Positions 26,908 through 36,905 of a stretch of 64,000 nucleotides of DNA are shown piece by piece (the first letter of the stretch is position 1; the number at the start of each line of letters is the position of its first letter). Under the pieces are notes generated by a model. It had not been told where the DNA came from, searched no databases, and saw only the letters and a list, made by a program, of their open reading frames with translations. A program made the position numbers and the translations under genes. The stretch lies in contig JAUYBL010000030.1 of assembly GCA_030693065.1 (NCBI GenBank), positions 1-64,000 of the forward strand, in the 5' to 3' direction. The stretch is from Methylococcaceae bacterium (GTDB lineage Bacteria; Pseudomonadota; Gammaproteobacteria; Methylococcales; Methylomonadaceae).

Positions 26908-28278
26908 ATGAAACTCCCTGTCATTGATGCGCAAATTACCCCCGAAGGTCGTTTGGATATATTGTCTAAACTCGAGGTCAATACACTTCTTGATACCAGT
27001 CAGAGTGGGTTGTATCAACTATTTCGAAATTGTTCGTTAGCGGTGCTCAATTGTGGAAGCGATATGGATGATGGTAAGGAGTTACTGAATCGATATTCGG
27101 ATTTTGATATACGAGTGATTCAAGAACAACGTGGTATCAAATTAGAAGTCAAGAATGCTCCCGCGCATGCTTTTGTAGACGGCAAGATGATAAGAGGAAT
27201 CAGTGAACATTTATTTGCCGTGCTACGCGACATTATTTTTGTTAGCGACGAGATAAACGATAACCCCAAATTTGACCTCAATGTTTCCGAAGGTATTAGT
27301 AATGCAGTATTCCATATTCTTCGCAATGCCAATATTCTGAGGCCGATGACAAATCCCAATCTTGTAGTGTGTTGGGGTGGGCATTCTATTAATCGTGAAG
27401 AATATCAATACACCAAAAAAGTTGGTTATGAATTGGGGCTACGCGGCTTGAATATTTGTACTGGCTGCGGCCCAGGTGCAATGAAAGGGCCAATGAAGGG
27501 GGCAACTATTGGCCATGCCAAGCAACGAATTAAAAATGGACAGTATCTGGGGATTACGGAGCCAGGTATTATCGCTGCTGAATCGCCTAATCCGATTGTA
27601 AATGAACTGGTTATCTTGCCAGACATAGAAAAGCGTCTGGAAGCTTTTGTTAGAATGGGTCATGGCATTATTGTGTTTCCTGGTGGTGCAGGCACCGCCG
27701 AGGAAATTCTTTATCTATTAGGTATTTTGTTACATCCTGACAACAAGGATATGCCGTTTCCATTGATATTTTGTGGTCCGGAAAGCTCGCGCTCATACTT
27801 TAAACATATCGATCAATTTATTGCCGGTACTTTGGGGCAAGAAGCTCACCAGCGCTATCAGATCATTATTGAACAGCCTGATTTAGTTGCCAGGGAGATG
27901 CAGGTGGGCATTAGACATGTTCGAGAGTTTCGTAAGACTGCAGGAGATGCGTATTACTTCAATTGGTTGCTGAAAATTGATCAAGTCTTTCAGCAGCCAT
28001 TTAATCCTACTCATCAAAATATGCGTAGTTTGGAGCTACATAAAAATCAGTTGAGTCATCAACTCGCTGCTAATTTAAGGCGCGCTTTTTCTGGGATTGT
28101 CGCCGGTAATGTAAAAAATGAAGGTATCCTAGCGATTGAAAAATACGGGCATTTTGAAATATGCGGCGATCTGAGCATTATGAGTCTTATGGATTCTTTG
28201 CTGGCTTCCTTTGTGGAACAGCACCGCATGAAATTACCTGGCAAGCTATATTCTCCTTGTTATCGCATCATTCAATAG
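26908..28278 (+). CDS. ppnN: Nucleotide 5'-monophosphate nucleosidase PpnN
   Basis: A 456-aa LOG-family nucleosidase that splits purine and pyrimidine nucleoside monophosphates into base and ribose 5-phosphate; in E. coli it is controlled by (p)ppGpp. The catalytic signature is FPGGAGTAEEILYLLG, preceded by GCGPGAMKGPMKGATIGHAKQR. N- and C-terminal extensions around the core match the long PpnN (YgdH) form. It is complete and appears to be a single-gene unit. Confidence 0.92.
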   Translation: MKLPVIDAQITPEGRLDILSKLEVNTLLDTSQSGLYQLFRNCSLAVLNCGSDMDDGKELLNRYSDFDIRVIQEQRGIKLEVKNAPAHAFVDGKMIRGISEHLFAVLRDIIFVSDEINDNPKFDLNVSEGISNAVFHILRNANILRPMTNPNLVVCWGGHSINREEYQYTKKVGYELGLRGLNICTGCGPGAMKGPMKGATIGHAKQRIKNGQYLGITEPGIIAAESPNPIVNELVILPDIEKRLEAFVRMGHGIIVFPGGAGTAEEILYLLGILLHPDNKDMPFPLIFCGPESSRSYFKHIDQFIAGTLGQEAHQRYQIIIEQPDLVAREMQVGIRHVREFRKTAGDAYYFNWLLKIDQVFQQPFNPTHQNMRSLELHKNQLSHQLAANLRRAFSGIVAGNVKNEGILAIEKYGHFEICGDLSIMSLMDSLLASFVEQHRMKLPGKLYSPCYRIIQ

Positions 28279-28341
28279 TCAGCCAAGAAAATTACAATAC
28301 ACTTGGATGCTGTGCTATGCAGATCAAAACTTAAATTCGGT

Positions 28342-28371
28342 TTGAGCTTTTGCCCTAAACCAGTTGATAAT
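28342..28371 (+). promoter_or_regulatory. Candidate sigma-70 promoter of ssb
   Basis: TTGAGC (28342-28347) and GATAAT (28366-28371) are separated by 18 nt and lie 32 nt upstream of the ssb ATG. The match to consensus is moderate; it was assigned by eye. Confidence 0.5.
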
Positions 28372-28403
28372 AACGGCATTGTTAATTCAACTAAGAGAAA
28401 AAA

Positions 28404-28841
28404 ATGAGTAATGTATTTAGTTTTACCGGCACAGTCGGTGCAGATGCTGAAGTTAGATATTCACCATCCGGCCAGCCTGTGTTAAATGTGAGAGTGGCAA
28501 ATAACGTAGGTTTTGGTGATAAACAACAAACTCTATGGATTAGGGTTGCCGTATGGGGTAAACGTGCAGAAGGACAGCTTGCCAATTACTTAAAAAAAGG
28601 CCAGCAAGTTTTTGTGTCCGGCGAATTGTCGCAAAGCGAATACCGCGCCAATGATGGCTCGACTAAAACTAGTTTGGAATTAAATGCTAATATTTTAGAT
28701 TTGGTTGGCAAAAGAGGAGACTCAGGCGTGCAACCGCAACAAAGCTATGCCACTTCTTCGGCGCCGAATTCATCTATTACTCAGTCAGGCGTAAGTGTGG
28801 ATAATTTCGACACACCTTACGATGACGATATCCCATTTTGA
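28404..28841 (+). CDS. ssb: Single-stranded DNA-binding protein
   Basis: A 145-aa SSB. The N-terminal OB fold starts NVFSFTGTVGADAEVRYSPSGQPVLNVRVA (key residues TGTVGxDxExRY). A flexible linker rich in Q, S and N follows. The C-terminal acidic tip DDDIPF docks repair and replication proteins. It is short of the 170-180 aa seen in E. coli, mainly in the linker. The start diverges from the usual N-terminus (no leading basic residues), so this may be a secondary SSB paralogue. Confidence 0.9.
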   Translation: MSNVFSFTGTVGADAEVRYSPSGQPVLNVRVANNVGFGDKQQTLWIRVAVWGKRAEGQLANYLKKGQQVFVSGELSQSEYRANDGSTKTSLELNANILDLVGKRGDSGVQPQQSYATSSAPNSSITQSGVSVDNFDTPYDDDIPF

Positions 28842-28881
28842 GAAAATATTTCTTTAGCACTATTCAATAAACGGATAAAAA

Positions 28882-31311
28882 ATGACCAAAAAACCTTGGT
28901 ATTCAAATAGAAAAATATTAGTTGTATCCATTATTTCAGTATTTTCGATGCTTGAGGGATGTAACAAGGAAGAAGATGCTGAGGCTCATTTACAGCGGGG
29001 TAAGGAGTATTTCGAGAAAGGTGAATACGATAAAGCCAAGTTGGAATTGAAATCTTCCAACCAAACAGATCAAGAAACAGCTGAGACCTATTATTACCTT
29101 GCGTTGTTGGATGAAAAAAACCAGCAGTTCAAAGCGATGAAGGAAAATCTAAGCAGAACTATCGAGTTAGCACCTACATTTACAGATGCCAGATTAAAAT
29201 TAGGCAAAGTGTTATTACTATTCGGACAGTTAGATGAGGCTACGGAGCAGGCTGAATATGTGCTTAAGGATGAAAGTCGAAATCTTGAAGCATTAGCATT
29301 AAAAGCTTCAATTTTGATTAGGCAAAAGAAAGAAGCTGACGCGTTGGCGATTCTCGATAATATTTTAAAAGATCATCCAGACAATGCTGATGCATTGTCT
29401 TTAAAAGCGATGGTTTATATGCAAAAAGAAGATTATCCAAAAGCATTGGAACTAATTGAAGCAGCTAAAAAATATGATCCTAAAAATATCAGCTTGGATA
29501 TGTTTAAAATCCAAATGGATGCAAAAACTAAAAATTTGGATGCAGTAATTACCGATTATCAAAAATTAGTTGAGTCCAATCCAGATAATCAAGAGTTTAA
29601 GGTAATATTGGCAAAAATCTATTCTCAATCAGGTAAAACAAAAGAAGCAGAGGATATATTGCTAGGCCTTGTTGATTCTGAACCAAACAATATAAGAGCA
29701 GAGTTGCTGTTGCTTGATTTTTATCAAGCAACAGCCCCAGACAAAATCGACAAGCAATTTTTGCAATTCACTGAACAACATAAAAAACAGCCTCGTATGT
29801 TGTTAGCTTTAGCAGATTGGATGATTGCCAGAAAGAACTTTGATCAAGCTAAAAAAGTACTAAATACGGTCATCAAATTAGAAGAAAACTCCAATGTTGG
29901 GTTAGGTGCTAAAACAATTTTGGCAAAAATTGCTTTTGATTTGAAAAACACTGATGAAGCACAGAAGATTATCGATGAAATTTTGGAGTCCAATTCCAAT
30001 TATGACGATGCAAAAATTCTTAATGCCCGATTGTTATTGGTTAAAGAGCAGTACGATGAAGCTATCGATTTGTTAACTAAGGTAACCTGGAGCAAGCCTG
30101 ATTCAGATGAAGCAATGTTGCTACTGGCACAATCTCTTTTAGTTAAGGGAGATACTAAAGCGGCTGATAAACAATTTATTAGTGCTTTAGAAGCTAATCC
30201 AGGGAACTTACAGGCTTTTGTTTATGTATATGAAAAATCACTAAAGGCTGGGGATTTGCAATATGCAAAAGAAATACTTGAAAAAACACTTAGGCTTTAT
30301 CCTGCTAATTTAGGCTTACTTGAAAAGCAAGGCCAATTACTTTTGTCAGAAAAGAATTGGAGTGCGGCTAAGGAAACTGTAGAGAAAATAGCTAAAACAC
30401 CTGATCCGCTTGCAAATAATTTAGCATCAATATTGTCAGGAAAAATTCTTCAAGGGCAAGGTGAATATGCTAAAGCTGCTGAAATATATAAACAAGTTTT
30501 GGTCCAAATCCCTGAAAATAGTGATGTCCTTGGGAATCTTGCGCAATGCTATGAAAAGTTAAATAAACGGGGGGAAATGATTGTTTTTTTAAACAGTTTG
30601 CTCAATAAAAATTCCCAAAATATTTCTGCGGGTATTTTATTGAGTGACTTACTTATATTAGATAAGCAGTTTGATAAAGCGTCAGTAATTGTTGCCAGCC
30701 TTATTACCAATAATAATAGAATCGCATCTTTATACATTTCACAAGCCAATATCAAATTAGCGCAGAACGATAAGCAAGGTGCCTTATCTGTTTATCATGA
30801 AGGACTTAAAAATAATCCCGATGATCTTAAGCTAAGTTTATCTTTAGCCGCATTAAATAAAGTAATGGGAGATTATGCAGCAGCGATTGAACGATATGAG
30901 TCTTTGCTAGTAAAAAATCCTTCATTTGATATAGCTATTAATAATTTGGCTATAGTATTGGCTGAAAATTTCGATGATGAAGTACATCTTAAAAAAGCTG
31001 GTGAATTAGCTGAAAAATTAAAAGATTCTCCACAGCCCTACTATAAAGATACCTATGCATGGGTTTTAATCAAGCGAGGTGAGTTTCGCCAAGGTTTAAA
31101 CGTTCTCAATGAGCTTGTTACCAAATTTCCAGATGAACCTATTTTTAGATACCATTTGGCGTTTGCGCATCATAAAAATGGTCAAATAGGATCAGCAATA
31201 TCGGAACTTAAGCAATCGCTTGAAATAGGGAAAAGAAACGGCTCGTTTTCTGAACAAAAAAATGCAGAGAAACTGCTTGAGGAAATTTTAGCTAAGCCAA
31301 AACAAAGTTGA
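28882..31311 (+). CDS. prsT: XrtA/PEP-CTERM system TPR-repeat lipoprotein PrsT
   Basis: An 809-aa tetratricopeptide-repeat protein. Its lipoprotein signal ends in LEGC (C27). About 18-20 TPR units follow, in the pattern of paired helices, for example AEAHLQRGKEYFEKGEYDKAK and ALSLKAMVYMQKEDYPKALEL. Its position as first gene of the exopolysaccharide locus matches PrsT of PEP-CTERM loci, where it is thought to scaffold polysaccharide assembly or export in the periplasm. The codon use is strongly AT-rich compared with the genes to its left. Confidence 0.82.
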   Translation: MTKKPWYSNRKILVVSIISVFSMLEGCNKEEDAEAHLQRGKEYFEKGEYDKAKLELKSSNQTDQETAETYYYLALLDEKNQQFKAMKENLSRTIELAPTFTDARLKLGKVLLLFGQLDEATEQAEYVLKDESRNLEALALKASILIRQKKEADALAILDNILKDHPDNADALSLKAMVYMQKEDYPKALELIEAAKKYDPKNISLDMFKIQMDAKTKNLDAVITDYQKLVESNPDNQEFKVILAKIYSQSGKTKEAEDILLGLVDSEPNNIRAELLLLDFYQATAPDKIDKQFLQFTEQHKKQPRMLLALADWMIARKNFDQAKKVLNTVIKLEENSNVGLGAKTILAKIAFDLKNTDEAQKIIDEILESNSNYDDAKILNARLLLVKEQYDEAIDLLTKVTWSKPDSDEAMLLLAQSLLVKGDTKAADKQFISALEANPGNLQAFVYVYEKSLKAGDLQYAKEILEKTLRLYPANLGLLEKQGQLLLSEKNWSAAKETVEKIAKTPDPLANNLASILSGKILQGQGEYAKAAEIYKQVLVQIPENSDVLGNLAQCYEKLNKRGEMIVFLNSLLNKNSQNISAGILLSDLLILDKQFDKASVIVASLITNNNRIASLYISQANIKLAQNDKQGALSVYHEGLKNNPDDLKLSLSLAALNKVMGDYAAAIERYESLLVKNPSFDIAINNLAIVLAENFDDEVHLKKAGELAEKLKDSPQPYYKDTYAWVLIKRGEFRQGLNVLNELVTKFPDEPIFRYHLAFAHHKNGQIGSAISELKQSLEIGKRNGSFSEQKNAEKLLEEILAKPKQS

Positions 31312-31362
31312 GTTTTCCTAGATTGTATCTATGCTTAAATTAATGACTTATAGGATGATATT

Positions 31363-32373
31363 TTGAAAATACTAGTTACCGGTGCAGCTGGTTTTATTGG
31401 CTCTAGTCTTAGTGTGAGATTATTGGAGCGTGGTGATGAAGTTGTCGGGATTGACAATCTAAATGATTATTACGACGTAAATTTAAAATTAGCTAGACTA
31501 GAGCGTTTAAAAAAATATGCTAATTTTAAGTTCATAAAATGTGAAATTGCCGACAGACAATCGATGGAGGAGCTTTTTACTAAAGAGCAGTTTCAACGGG
31601 TGATGCATTTAGCAGCTCAAGCTGGGGTGAGGTATTCAATTACCAATCCTCATGCATATATAGATTCAAATATTGTTGGCTTCTTAAATATTCTGGAAGG
31701 CTGTCGTTATAATAATGTTGAACATTTAGCCTATGCTTCGTCAAGCTCGGTATATGGCGCAAATACCACCATGCCATTTTCTACCCATGATAATGTCGAT
31801 CACCCGGTTTCACTTTACGCGGCAAGTAAAAAAGCCAATGAGTTGATGGCTCACACCTATAGTCATCTTTATAACTTGCCAACGACCGGGCTACGTTTTT
31901 TTACTGTATATGGGCCATGGGGAAGGCCGGATATGTCATTGTTTATGTTTACCCGAAATATTATTGAAGGCAAACCAATAGATGTTTTCAATAATGGGAA
32001 TCATCGCCGTGACTTTACTTATGTGGATGATATTGTTGAAGGCGTAATCAGAGTTATAGATAAACCTGCGCAAGGTGATCCCAATTGGTCAGGTAATAAT
32101 CCAGACTCGGCTTCTAGTCATGCCCCTTATCGAGTTTATAATATTGGAAATAATAATCCTGTGCATTTGCTAACTTTTATTGAGACGTTGGAAAAATGCC
32201 TGGGTAGATCGGCGATAAAAAACATGCTTCCTCTTCAAGCTGGCGATGTGCCTGATACTTACGCGGATGTTTCAGATTTGGTGGCCGATTTAGGATATAA
32301 GCCCGCAACATTGTTGGAAGACGGTATTAAAAATTTTGTTGAATGGTATAAGAAATTTTATAGGATCAATTAA
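31363..32373 (+). CDS. NAD-dependent UDP-sugar epimerase (UDP-glucuronate 4-epimerase type)
   Basis: A 336-aa short-chain dehydrogenase-type epimerase. It has an N-terminal [10 protein letters not shown] dinucleotide motif, a catalytic YAASKK (Tyr and Lys), and SSSSVYG before it. Close resemblance to CapI/UDP-glucuronate 4-epimerases comes from [16 protein letters not shown] and [12 protein letters not shown]. It supplies a UDP-uronic acid or galacto-configured sugar to the polysaccharide. The start is TTG 31363, with AGGA 8 nt upstream; no nearby ATG fits. The next gene starts on the last base of its stop. Confidence 0.88.
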   Translation: MKILVTGAAGFIGSSLSVRLLERGDEVVGIDNLNDYYDVNLKLARLERLKKYANFKFIKCEIADRQSMEELFTKEQFQRVMHLAAQAGVRYSITNPHAYIDSNIVGFLNILEGCRYNNVEHLAYASSSSVYGANTTMPFSTHDNVDHPVSLYAASKKANELMAHTYSHLYNLPTTGLRFFTVYGPWGRPDMSLFMFTRNIIEGKPIDVFNNGNHRRDFTYVDDIVEGVIRVIDKPAQGDPNWSGNNPDSASSHAPYRVYNIGNNNPVHLLTFIETLEKCLGRSAIKNMLPLQAGDVPDTYADVSDLVADLGYKPATLLEDGIKNFVEWYKKFYRIN

Positions 32374-33665
32374 TGAGTAAACATAATAGGAAAATATCCG
32401 TTGTCGGTTTAGGCTACGTTGGTCTGCCTGTAGCTGTAGAGTTCGGTAAAACTCAGCGAGTTGTTGGTTTTGATATAAATTCAGTTCGAGTTGATGAATT
32501 GAAGCAAGGGATAGAACGAACAAACGAGGTTGAGCTTGATGAGCTTGCATCAGCCGACATTTTATTTACATGTGACCCAGCTGACCTTAAGAGAGCAGAT
32601 TTTCACATTATCGCTGTACCAACGCCGGTAAACCAAGCTAAACAACCAGATTTAACACCAGTTATTAGTGCGTCAAGAACTGTAGGTCGACAGTTAAAAA
32701 AAGGCGACATTGTTGTTTATGAATCAACCGTATATCCCGGTGCAACCGAAGAGGATTGCATTCCAGTACTTGAACAAGAGTCTGGTTTAAGGTGGGGTGA
32801 GGATTTCAATGTAGGGTACTCACCAGAACGTATTAATCCAGGGGATAAAGTCCATACTTTTAAGACTATTACTAAAGTAGTTTCAGGAGATACCCCTGAA
32901 ACACTTGCCTGCGTGGCTGCTGTTTATGAGTCCGTTGTTGTTGCTGGCGTTCATAAAGCCGCAACTATAAAAGTCGCTGAAGCCGCCAAAGTTATAGAAA
33001 ATACTCAGAGAGATTTGAATATCTCATTAATGAATGAGTTAGCATTAATATTTAATAAAATGAACATCGATACTAGAGATGTATTGGCTGCAGCCTCTTC
33101 AAAATGGAATTTTTTACCTTTCGATCCTGGATTAGTGGGAGGCCATTGTATTGGTGTTGATCCTTATTATCTGACCTACAAGGCTGCAGTACTTGGGTAT
33201 TCACCGCAAGTGATTTTGGCTGGACGTAGTATTAACGACAGTATGGGGAGCTTTATTGCAGCCCAGACAGTAAAAGAGCTGATCAAGAAAGGAGTTACCG
33301 TTAAAGGTAGTGTCGTAACCGTTCTGGGATTTACATTTAAAGAAAATGTGCCTGACATAAGAAATACCAGAGTCATAGATATTGTTAATGAATTGCAAGA
33401 CTATGGAATACATGTCCAGGTGTTTGATCCAATGTCCGATACCCACGAAGTTTTTGAAGAATATGGTCTCGAATTAGTAGGTAGTGAAGAAGATTTGAAA
33501 GTAGCTCAAGCTTTAATTTTTGCAGTCCCACATAAATATTTTTTAGATAAAAACTGGTCATATTTGACAGGGCTGTTAGATAACAATTCTGGTGTAGTTA
33601 TTGATGTCAAGGCAAAATTGGATAGAGGCAATGTCCCTAATGGTGTGACCTTGTGGAGACTTTGA
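32373..33665 (+). CDS. Nucleotide sugar dehydrogenase (TviB/WbpO type)
   Basis: A 430-aa UDP-sugar dehydrogenase, two-step NAD-dependent oxidation of UDP-GlcNAc or UDP-GalNAc to the uronic acid. It has an N-terminal Rossmann motif VVGLGYVGLPVAVEFG. The catalytic cysteine lies in PGLVGGHCIGVDPYYL, and the C-terminal domain contains TFKENVPDIRNTRV. It matches the Vi-antigen TviB branch better than Ugd of UDP-glucose. It acts with the adjoining epimerase. Confidence 0.9.
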   Translation: MSKHNRKISVVGLGYVGLPVAVEFGKTQRVVGFDINSVRVDELKQGIERTNEVELDELASADILFTCDPADLKRADFHIIAVPTPVNQAKQPDLTPVISASRTVGRQLKKGDIVVYESTVYPGATEEDCIPVLEQESGLRWGEDFNVGYSPERINPGDKVHTFKTITKVVSGDTPETLACVAAVYESVVVAGVHKAATIKVAEAAKVIENTQRDLNISLMNELALIFNKMNIDTRDVLAAASSKWNFLPFDPGLVGGHCIGVDPYYLTYKAAVLGYSPQVILAGRSINDSMGSFIAAQTVKELIKKGVTVKGSVVTVLGFTFKENVPDIRNTRVIDIVNELQDYGIHVQVFDPMSDTHEVFEEYGLELVGSEEDLKVAQALIFAVPHKYFLDKNWSYLTGLLDNNSGVVIDVKAKLDRGNVPNGVTLWRL

Positions 33666-33717
33666 ACTTAGGGCTATTCATTAACATAACGAAATCTTGG
33701 TTTAAGGTATTGAGAGG

Positions 33718-34371
33718 ATGAAAGTGAGATTTTTTTATAAATTAATACTTGCATATTTGTTTATTTTGCTTGCGTCAGGGTGCGGATATCATCAATTGAG
33801 TCAGGATGATGCTGTGGCTGTCCCTTCGGATTATACTTATATAATCGGCCCCGGGGATAGTGTAAATATTTTTGTATGGGGTAATCCCGATATTTCCACA
33901 ACCGCAACAGTCCGCCCAGATGGAAAAATAACTATTCCATTAGCAGAGGATTTGCCTGCTAGTGGCAAAACACCTTCCCAATTAGCTAGGGAAATGGAGA
34001 AAAAGCTTGCTAAATATGTACGTGATCCACAGGTTGTTATTATGGTTGGTGGATTTCAGGGGGTATACAGTCAACAAGTAAGGATTGTTGGCCAATTAAG
34101 TGGTGGCAGTTCTTCCGGTTCCGGTGGTGGTCGATTTTCTGCCAAGGCTTTCCCATATAAAAAAGATATGACATTGCTGGATTTAATGATTCAACTTGGA
34201 GGTTTAGGTCAATATTCAGACGGTAATAGAGCAAGTATTGTTCGGAATATCAATGGAGAACTTCAGCAATTTGGTATTAGAATTGATAACTTAATTAATG
34301 ATGCCGATTTATCTGCTAATGTTTTAATTTTACCTGGCGATATCGTTATTATTCCAGAAGCATTTTTTTAA
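33718..34371 (+). CDS. Exopolysaccharide export lipoprotein (Wza-type, XrtA system)
   Basis: A 217-aa outer-membrane auxiliary protein. Its lipoprotein signal ends in ASGC (C22). It then has a polysaccharide-export (SLBB-preceding) domain: YIIGPGDSVNIFVWGNPDISTTATVRPDGKITIPLAEDL (key residues GPGDxxxIxVWxxPDxS...RPDGxI). It is shorter than Wza (about 380 aa), with one SLBB-like part, as is usual for the PEP-CTERM-associated export protein. A serine/glycine stretch (SGGSSSGSGGG) interrupts the second half. Confidence 0.88.
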   Translation: MKVRFFYKLILAYLFILLASGCGYHQLSQDDAVAVPSDYTYIIGPGDSVNIFVWGNPDISTTATVRPDGKITIPLAEDLPASGKTPSQLAREMEKKLAKYVRDPQVVIMVGGFQGVYSQQVRIVGQLSGGSSSGSGGGRFSAKAFPYKKDMTLLDLMIQLGGLGQYSDGNRASIVRNINGELQQFGIRIDNLINDADLSANVLILPGDIVIIPEAFF

Positions 34372-34421
34372 CAGCTAATTAAAAAATCAATTACTAATGA
34401 TACAAAGGGCAGTTAAATAAT

Positions 34422-35999
34422 ATGCAAGAACAATTATCCGCAATATTTTATTACGTTAAAGGAACATTGAAATACAAATGGACTTTACTGGCTGTTGCTT
34501 CATTGCTATCGATTAGTGGGTGGTTATTCGTTTTAACCATGCCCGATAAATATGCTTCTGAGGCTCGTGTGCACGTAGAAACAAGAACAATGCTGCAACC
34601 TTTACTGCGCGGTATGGCTATTCAATCTGATATTAGAGGCTTGCTTAGAGTAATGCAGTTGTTGATGTTTACTAAAAGTAATATCGAGCAAATAATTAAG
34701 CTATCTGATTTAAATAAGACGGTTAAAACCGAAGGCGAAAAGCTAGCTTTAATAGCGCAATTAAAAAAAGACATTCAAATAAATGGAGGCGTCGAGGATA
34801 TTTTTACAATAAAGTATCAAGCAAAAGATCCTGTAATGGCTAAAAATGTTGTACAAGCTGTATTAACTGTTTTTTCTGAGCAAACCCAATTAAATACTTC
34901 AGGTGATACTACGGATGCACAGCGTTTTATTGAAAATCAAATTCAAGATTATGAAACTCGTTTAAGAAATGCAGAAAAGGCTAGGGAAAATTTTCAGCGT
35001 GCAAATCTTGGTTTACTGCCAGGTCAAGGAGGTGGGCAAATTGGTCAGATTCAGGAGATGACAACCGCATTAGAAGAAGCAAATTTGAGTCTGAAAGAAG
35101 CCATTTCTAGAAAAGAAACCTTACAAGAACAATTTGATGAAGCATTGGCTTCCGAAGAAGATGAGTGGGGGGGGGATGACTCGGGTGGTGAAGCCACGGA
35201 AGAAAGCCCTCAAATTAGTTCACTCAAGCAAAGAAGAGATGACTTACTTATAAAGTTCACAAACAAACATCCGGAAGTAGTCCATATTGATAAGACAATC
35301 AAAGGCCTGGAAAAAATTAGAAAGGAGAAGTTGGCAAAAACCGATGATGCAGGGCTTTTAAGTTCAGCTGTAAAAACTAATCCATATGCACAGTCAATTA
35401 AAATTGCTTTAAATGAAGCAGATGCAAATATAGCATCTATACGTTCTCGGGTAGAAATTTACCAAAAGCGATTGGAGAAAGCACAGGAAGAAATAAATAC
35501 CCGGTTATCTGTAGAAACGGAAATGCAAAATTTAAATCGCGATTACAGTGCAATTAAAAGTAATTATGAGAATCTACTAGCTAGTAGAGAGCAAGCACGG
35601 ATGACTGAAAAGGTCGGTGACCAGGCTGAGGCGTTAAAATTTAAAATTGCAGATCCACCCAACACTCCTTTGAAGCCTTCATCGCCTAATCGCTCTTTGT
35701 TTTATACTGGAATATTAGTTGGAGGTATCGTCTTAGGATTGTGCGTATCTTTTTTAATTCATTTGCTAAGACCAACAATTATGACGCCATTACAGCTTAG
35801 GCAGGTTACTGGTCTGCCTGTGCTAGGTACGGTTTCAATGAAACTTAATAGTGGAAAAGTAGAAAAAAATAGAAAATATTTAGCTATATATGCTGCCACA
35901 TGGTCTGGACTAGTTTTGATTTATTCATGTTTTATGATGATTGATATTTTTGAGATTAAAATTCCAGGTCTTTCCATATTGTTAAAGAGTATCAACTGA
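34422..35999 (+). CDS. Polysaccharide chain-length determinant (Wzz type, XrtA system)
   Basis: A 525-aa inner-membrane co-polymerase. A transmembrane helix near residues 20-40 is followed by a Wzz domain (MPDKYASEARVHVETRTML) and a long coiled-coil periplasmic region (about 150-400). A second helix lies near 425-445, preceded by the proline-rich PPNTPLKPSSPNRS, and a final hydrophobic segment is at the C-terminus. A run of nine G at 35167-35175, inside the coiled-coil part (encoding EWGGDD), is an obvious slippage site. It works with the following kinase. Confidence 0.87.
   Translation: MQEQLSAIFYYVKGTLKYKWTLLAVASLLSISGWLFVLTMPDKYASEARVHVETRTMLQPLLRGMAIQSDIRGLLRVMQLLMFTKSNIEQIIKLSDLNKTVKTEGEKLALIAQLKKDIQINGGVEDIFTIKYQAKDPVMAKNVVQAVLTVFSEQTQLNTSGDTTDAQRFIENQIQDYETRLRNAEKARENFQRANLGLLPGQGGGQIGQIQEMTTALEEANLSLKEAISRKETLQEQFDEALASEEDEWGGDDSGGEATEESPQISSLKQRRDDLLIKFTNKHPEVVHIDKTIKGLEKIRKEKLAKTDDAGLLSSAVKTNPYAQSIKIALNEADANIASIRSRVEIYQKRLEKAQEEINTRLSVETEMQNLNRDYSAIKSNYENLLASREQARMTEKVGDQAEALKFKIADPPNTPLKPSSPNRSLFYTGILVGGIVLGLCVSFLIHLLRPTIMTPLQLRQVTGLPVLGTVSMKLNSGKVEKNRKYLAIYAATWSGLVLIYSCFMMIDIFEIKIPGLSILLKSIN
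35167..35175 (+). repeat. Poly-G tract (9 G) inside the chain-length gene
   Basis: Nine consecutive G within the codons TGG GGG GGG GAT. Gain or loss of one G would frameshift the chain-length determinant at about residue 250 of 525. This is the only homopolymer G run of this size noticed in the window. Confidence 0.8.
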
Positions 36000-36020
36000 T
36001 AAAAATCTGGAGAGATTGTA

Positions 36021-36905
36021 ATGAGTATTATTGAAAAAGCGTTTAACAAAGCAAAAGGTCAAGGACAGATCACAATCAATCCAGTTGATTTACCCAATGA
36101 AGATCGTGATCTTTTGGACGTTGCTGAGATTGAAAAAGAAGCTCGTGTTAGGCCTGCTACCAGATTATCAAATCAAAGTAAGGTGGCAGAAATTGACTGG
36201 GTTAAGTTAGCTGAATTAGGTTTTGTAACTCCAGGCGATTCAAATACTCAAGCCATTGAGGAATATAGAAATATCAAGAGGCCTTTAGTTAATAACGCAT
36301 TTGGTGAAGCAAGCTCAGGAATTAATCGTGCAAATTTAATCTTAATAACAAGTAGTGTGCCAGGTGAGGGTAAAACATTTACCGCTATAAATCTCGCACT
36401 TAGTATTGCAAATGAACGCGATAAGAAAGTACTTTTGATTGACGCAGACGTCGCACGACCTTCAGTTTCTAAAACCTTGGGAATTCAGTCATCACCTGGA
36501 TTGATTGAATATTTGGAAGGTCAGGATGTTGAATTTTCCGACATTGTTCTAAAAACTAACATGCCGGGGCTTAGAATAATTCCTGCAGGTAAGCAGCATA
36601 AGCATTCTACTGAATTACTAGCAAGTAACAGAATGGTTTTGTTAGCCCAGCAATTAAGCAATAGATATCCCGATCGAATTGTTATTTTTGACTCACCGCC
36701 ACTTCTTGCGGCAACCCAGGGGCAAGTATTAGCTGAATTAGTTGGGCAAGTCGTTCTTGTTATTGAGGCAGAGACCACACCTCAGAGCATGGTAATGGAA
36801 TCGGCTAGCCGGTTAGCATCTTGTGATGTGGTTTTGACAGTTTTAAATAAAGCTAAAAGCACTGGGGATGCTAGTTATTATGGATATGGGCAGTATGCGC
36901 ACTGA
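36021..36905 (+). CDS. XrtA-associated tyrosine autokinase (BY-kinase)
   Basis: A 294-aa cytoplasmic BY-kinase that controls polysaccharide chain length through the membrane co-polymerase. It has Walker A SSVPGEGKTFTAINLAL (about residues 113-129), Walker A' VLLIDADVARPS, and Walker B VIFDSPPLL. The C-terminus YYGYGQYAH is the expected tyrosine cluster for autophosphorylation. The kinase is a separate protein from the Wzz part. The next gene overlaps its end. Confidence 0.9.
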   Translation: MSIIEKAFNKAKGQGQITINPVDLPNEDRDLLDVAEIEKEARVRPATRLSNQSKVAEIDWVKLAELGFVTPGDSNTQAIEEYRNIKRPLVNNAFGEASSGINRANLILITSSVPGEGKTFTAINLALSIANERDKKVLLIDADVARPSVSKTLGIQSSPGLIEYLEGQDVEFSDIVLKTNMPGLRIIPAGKQHKHSTELLASNRMVLLAQQLSNRYPDRIVIFDSPPLLAATQGQVLAELVGQVVLVIEAETTPQSMVMESASRLASCDVVLTVLNKAKSTGDASYYGYGQYAH

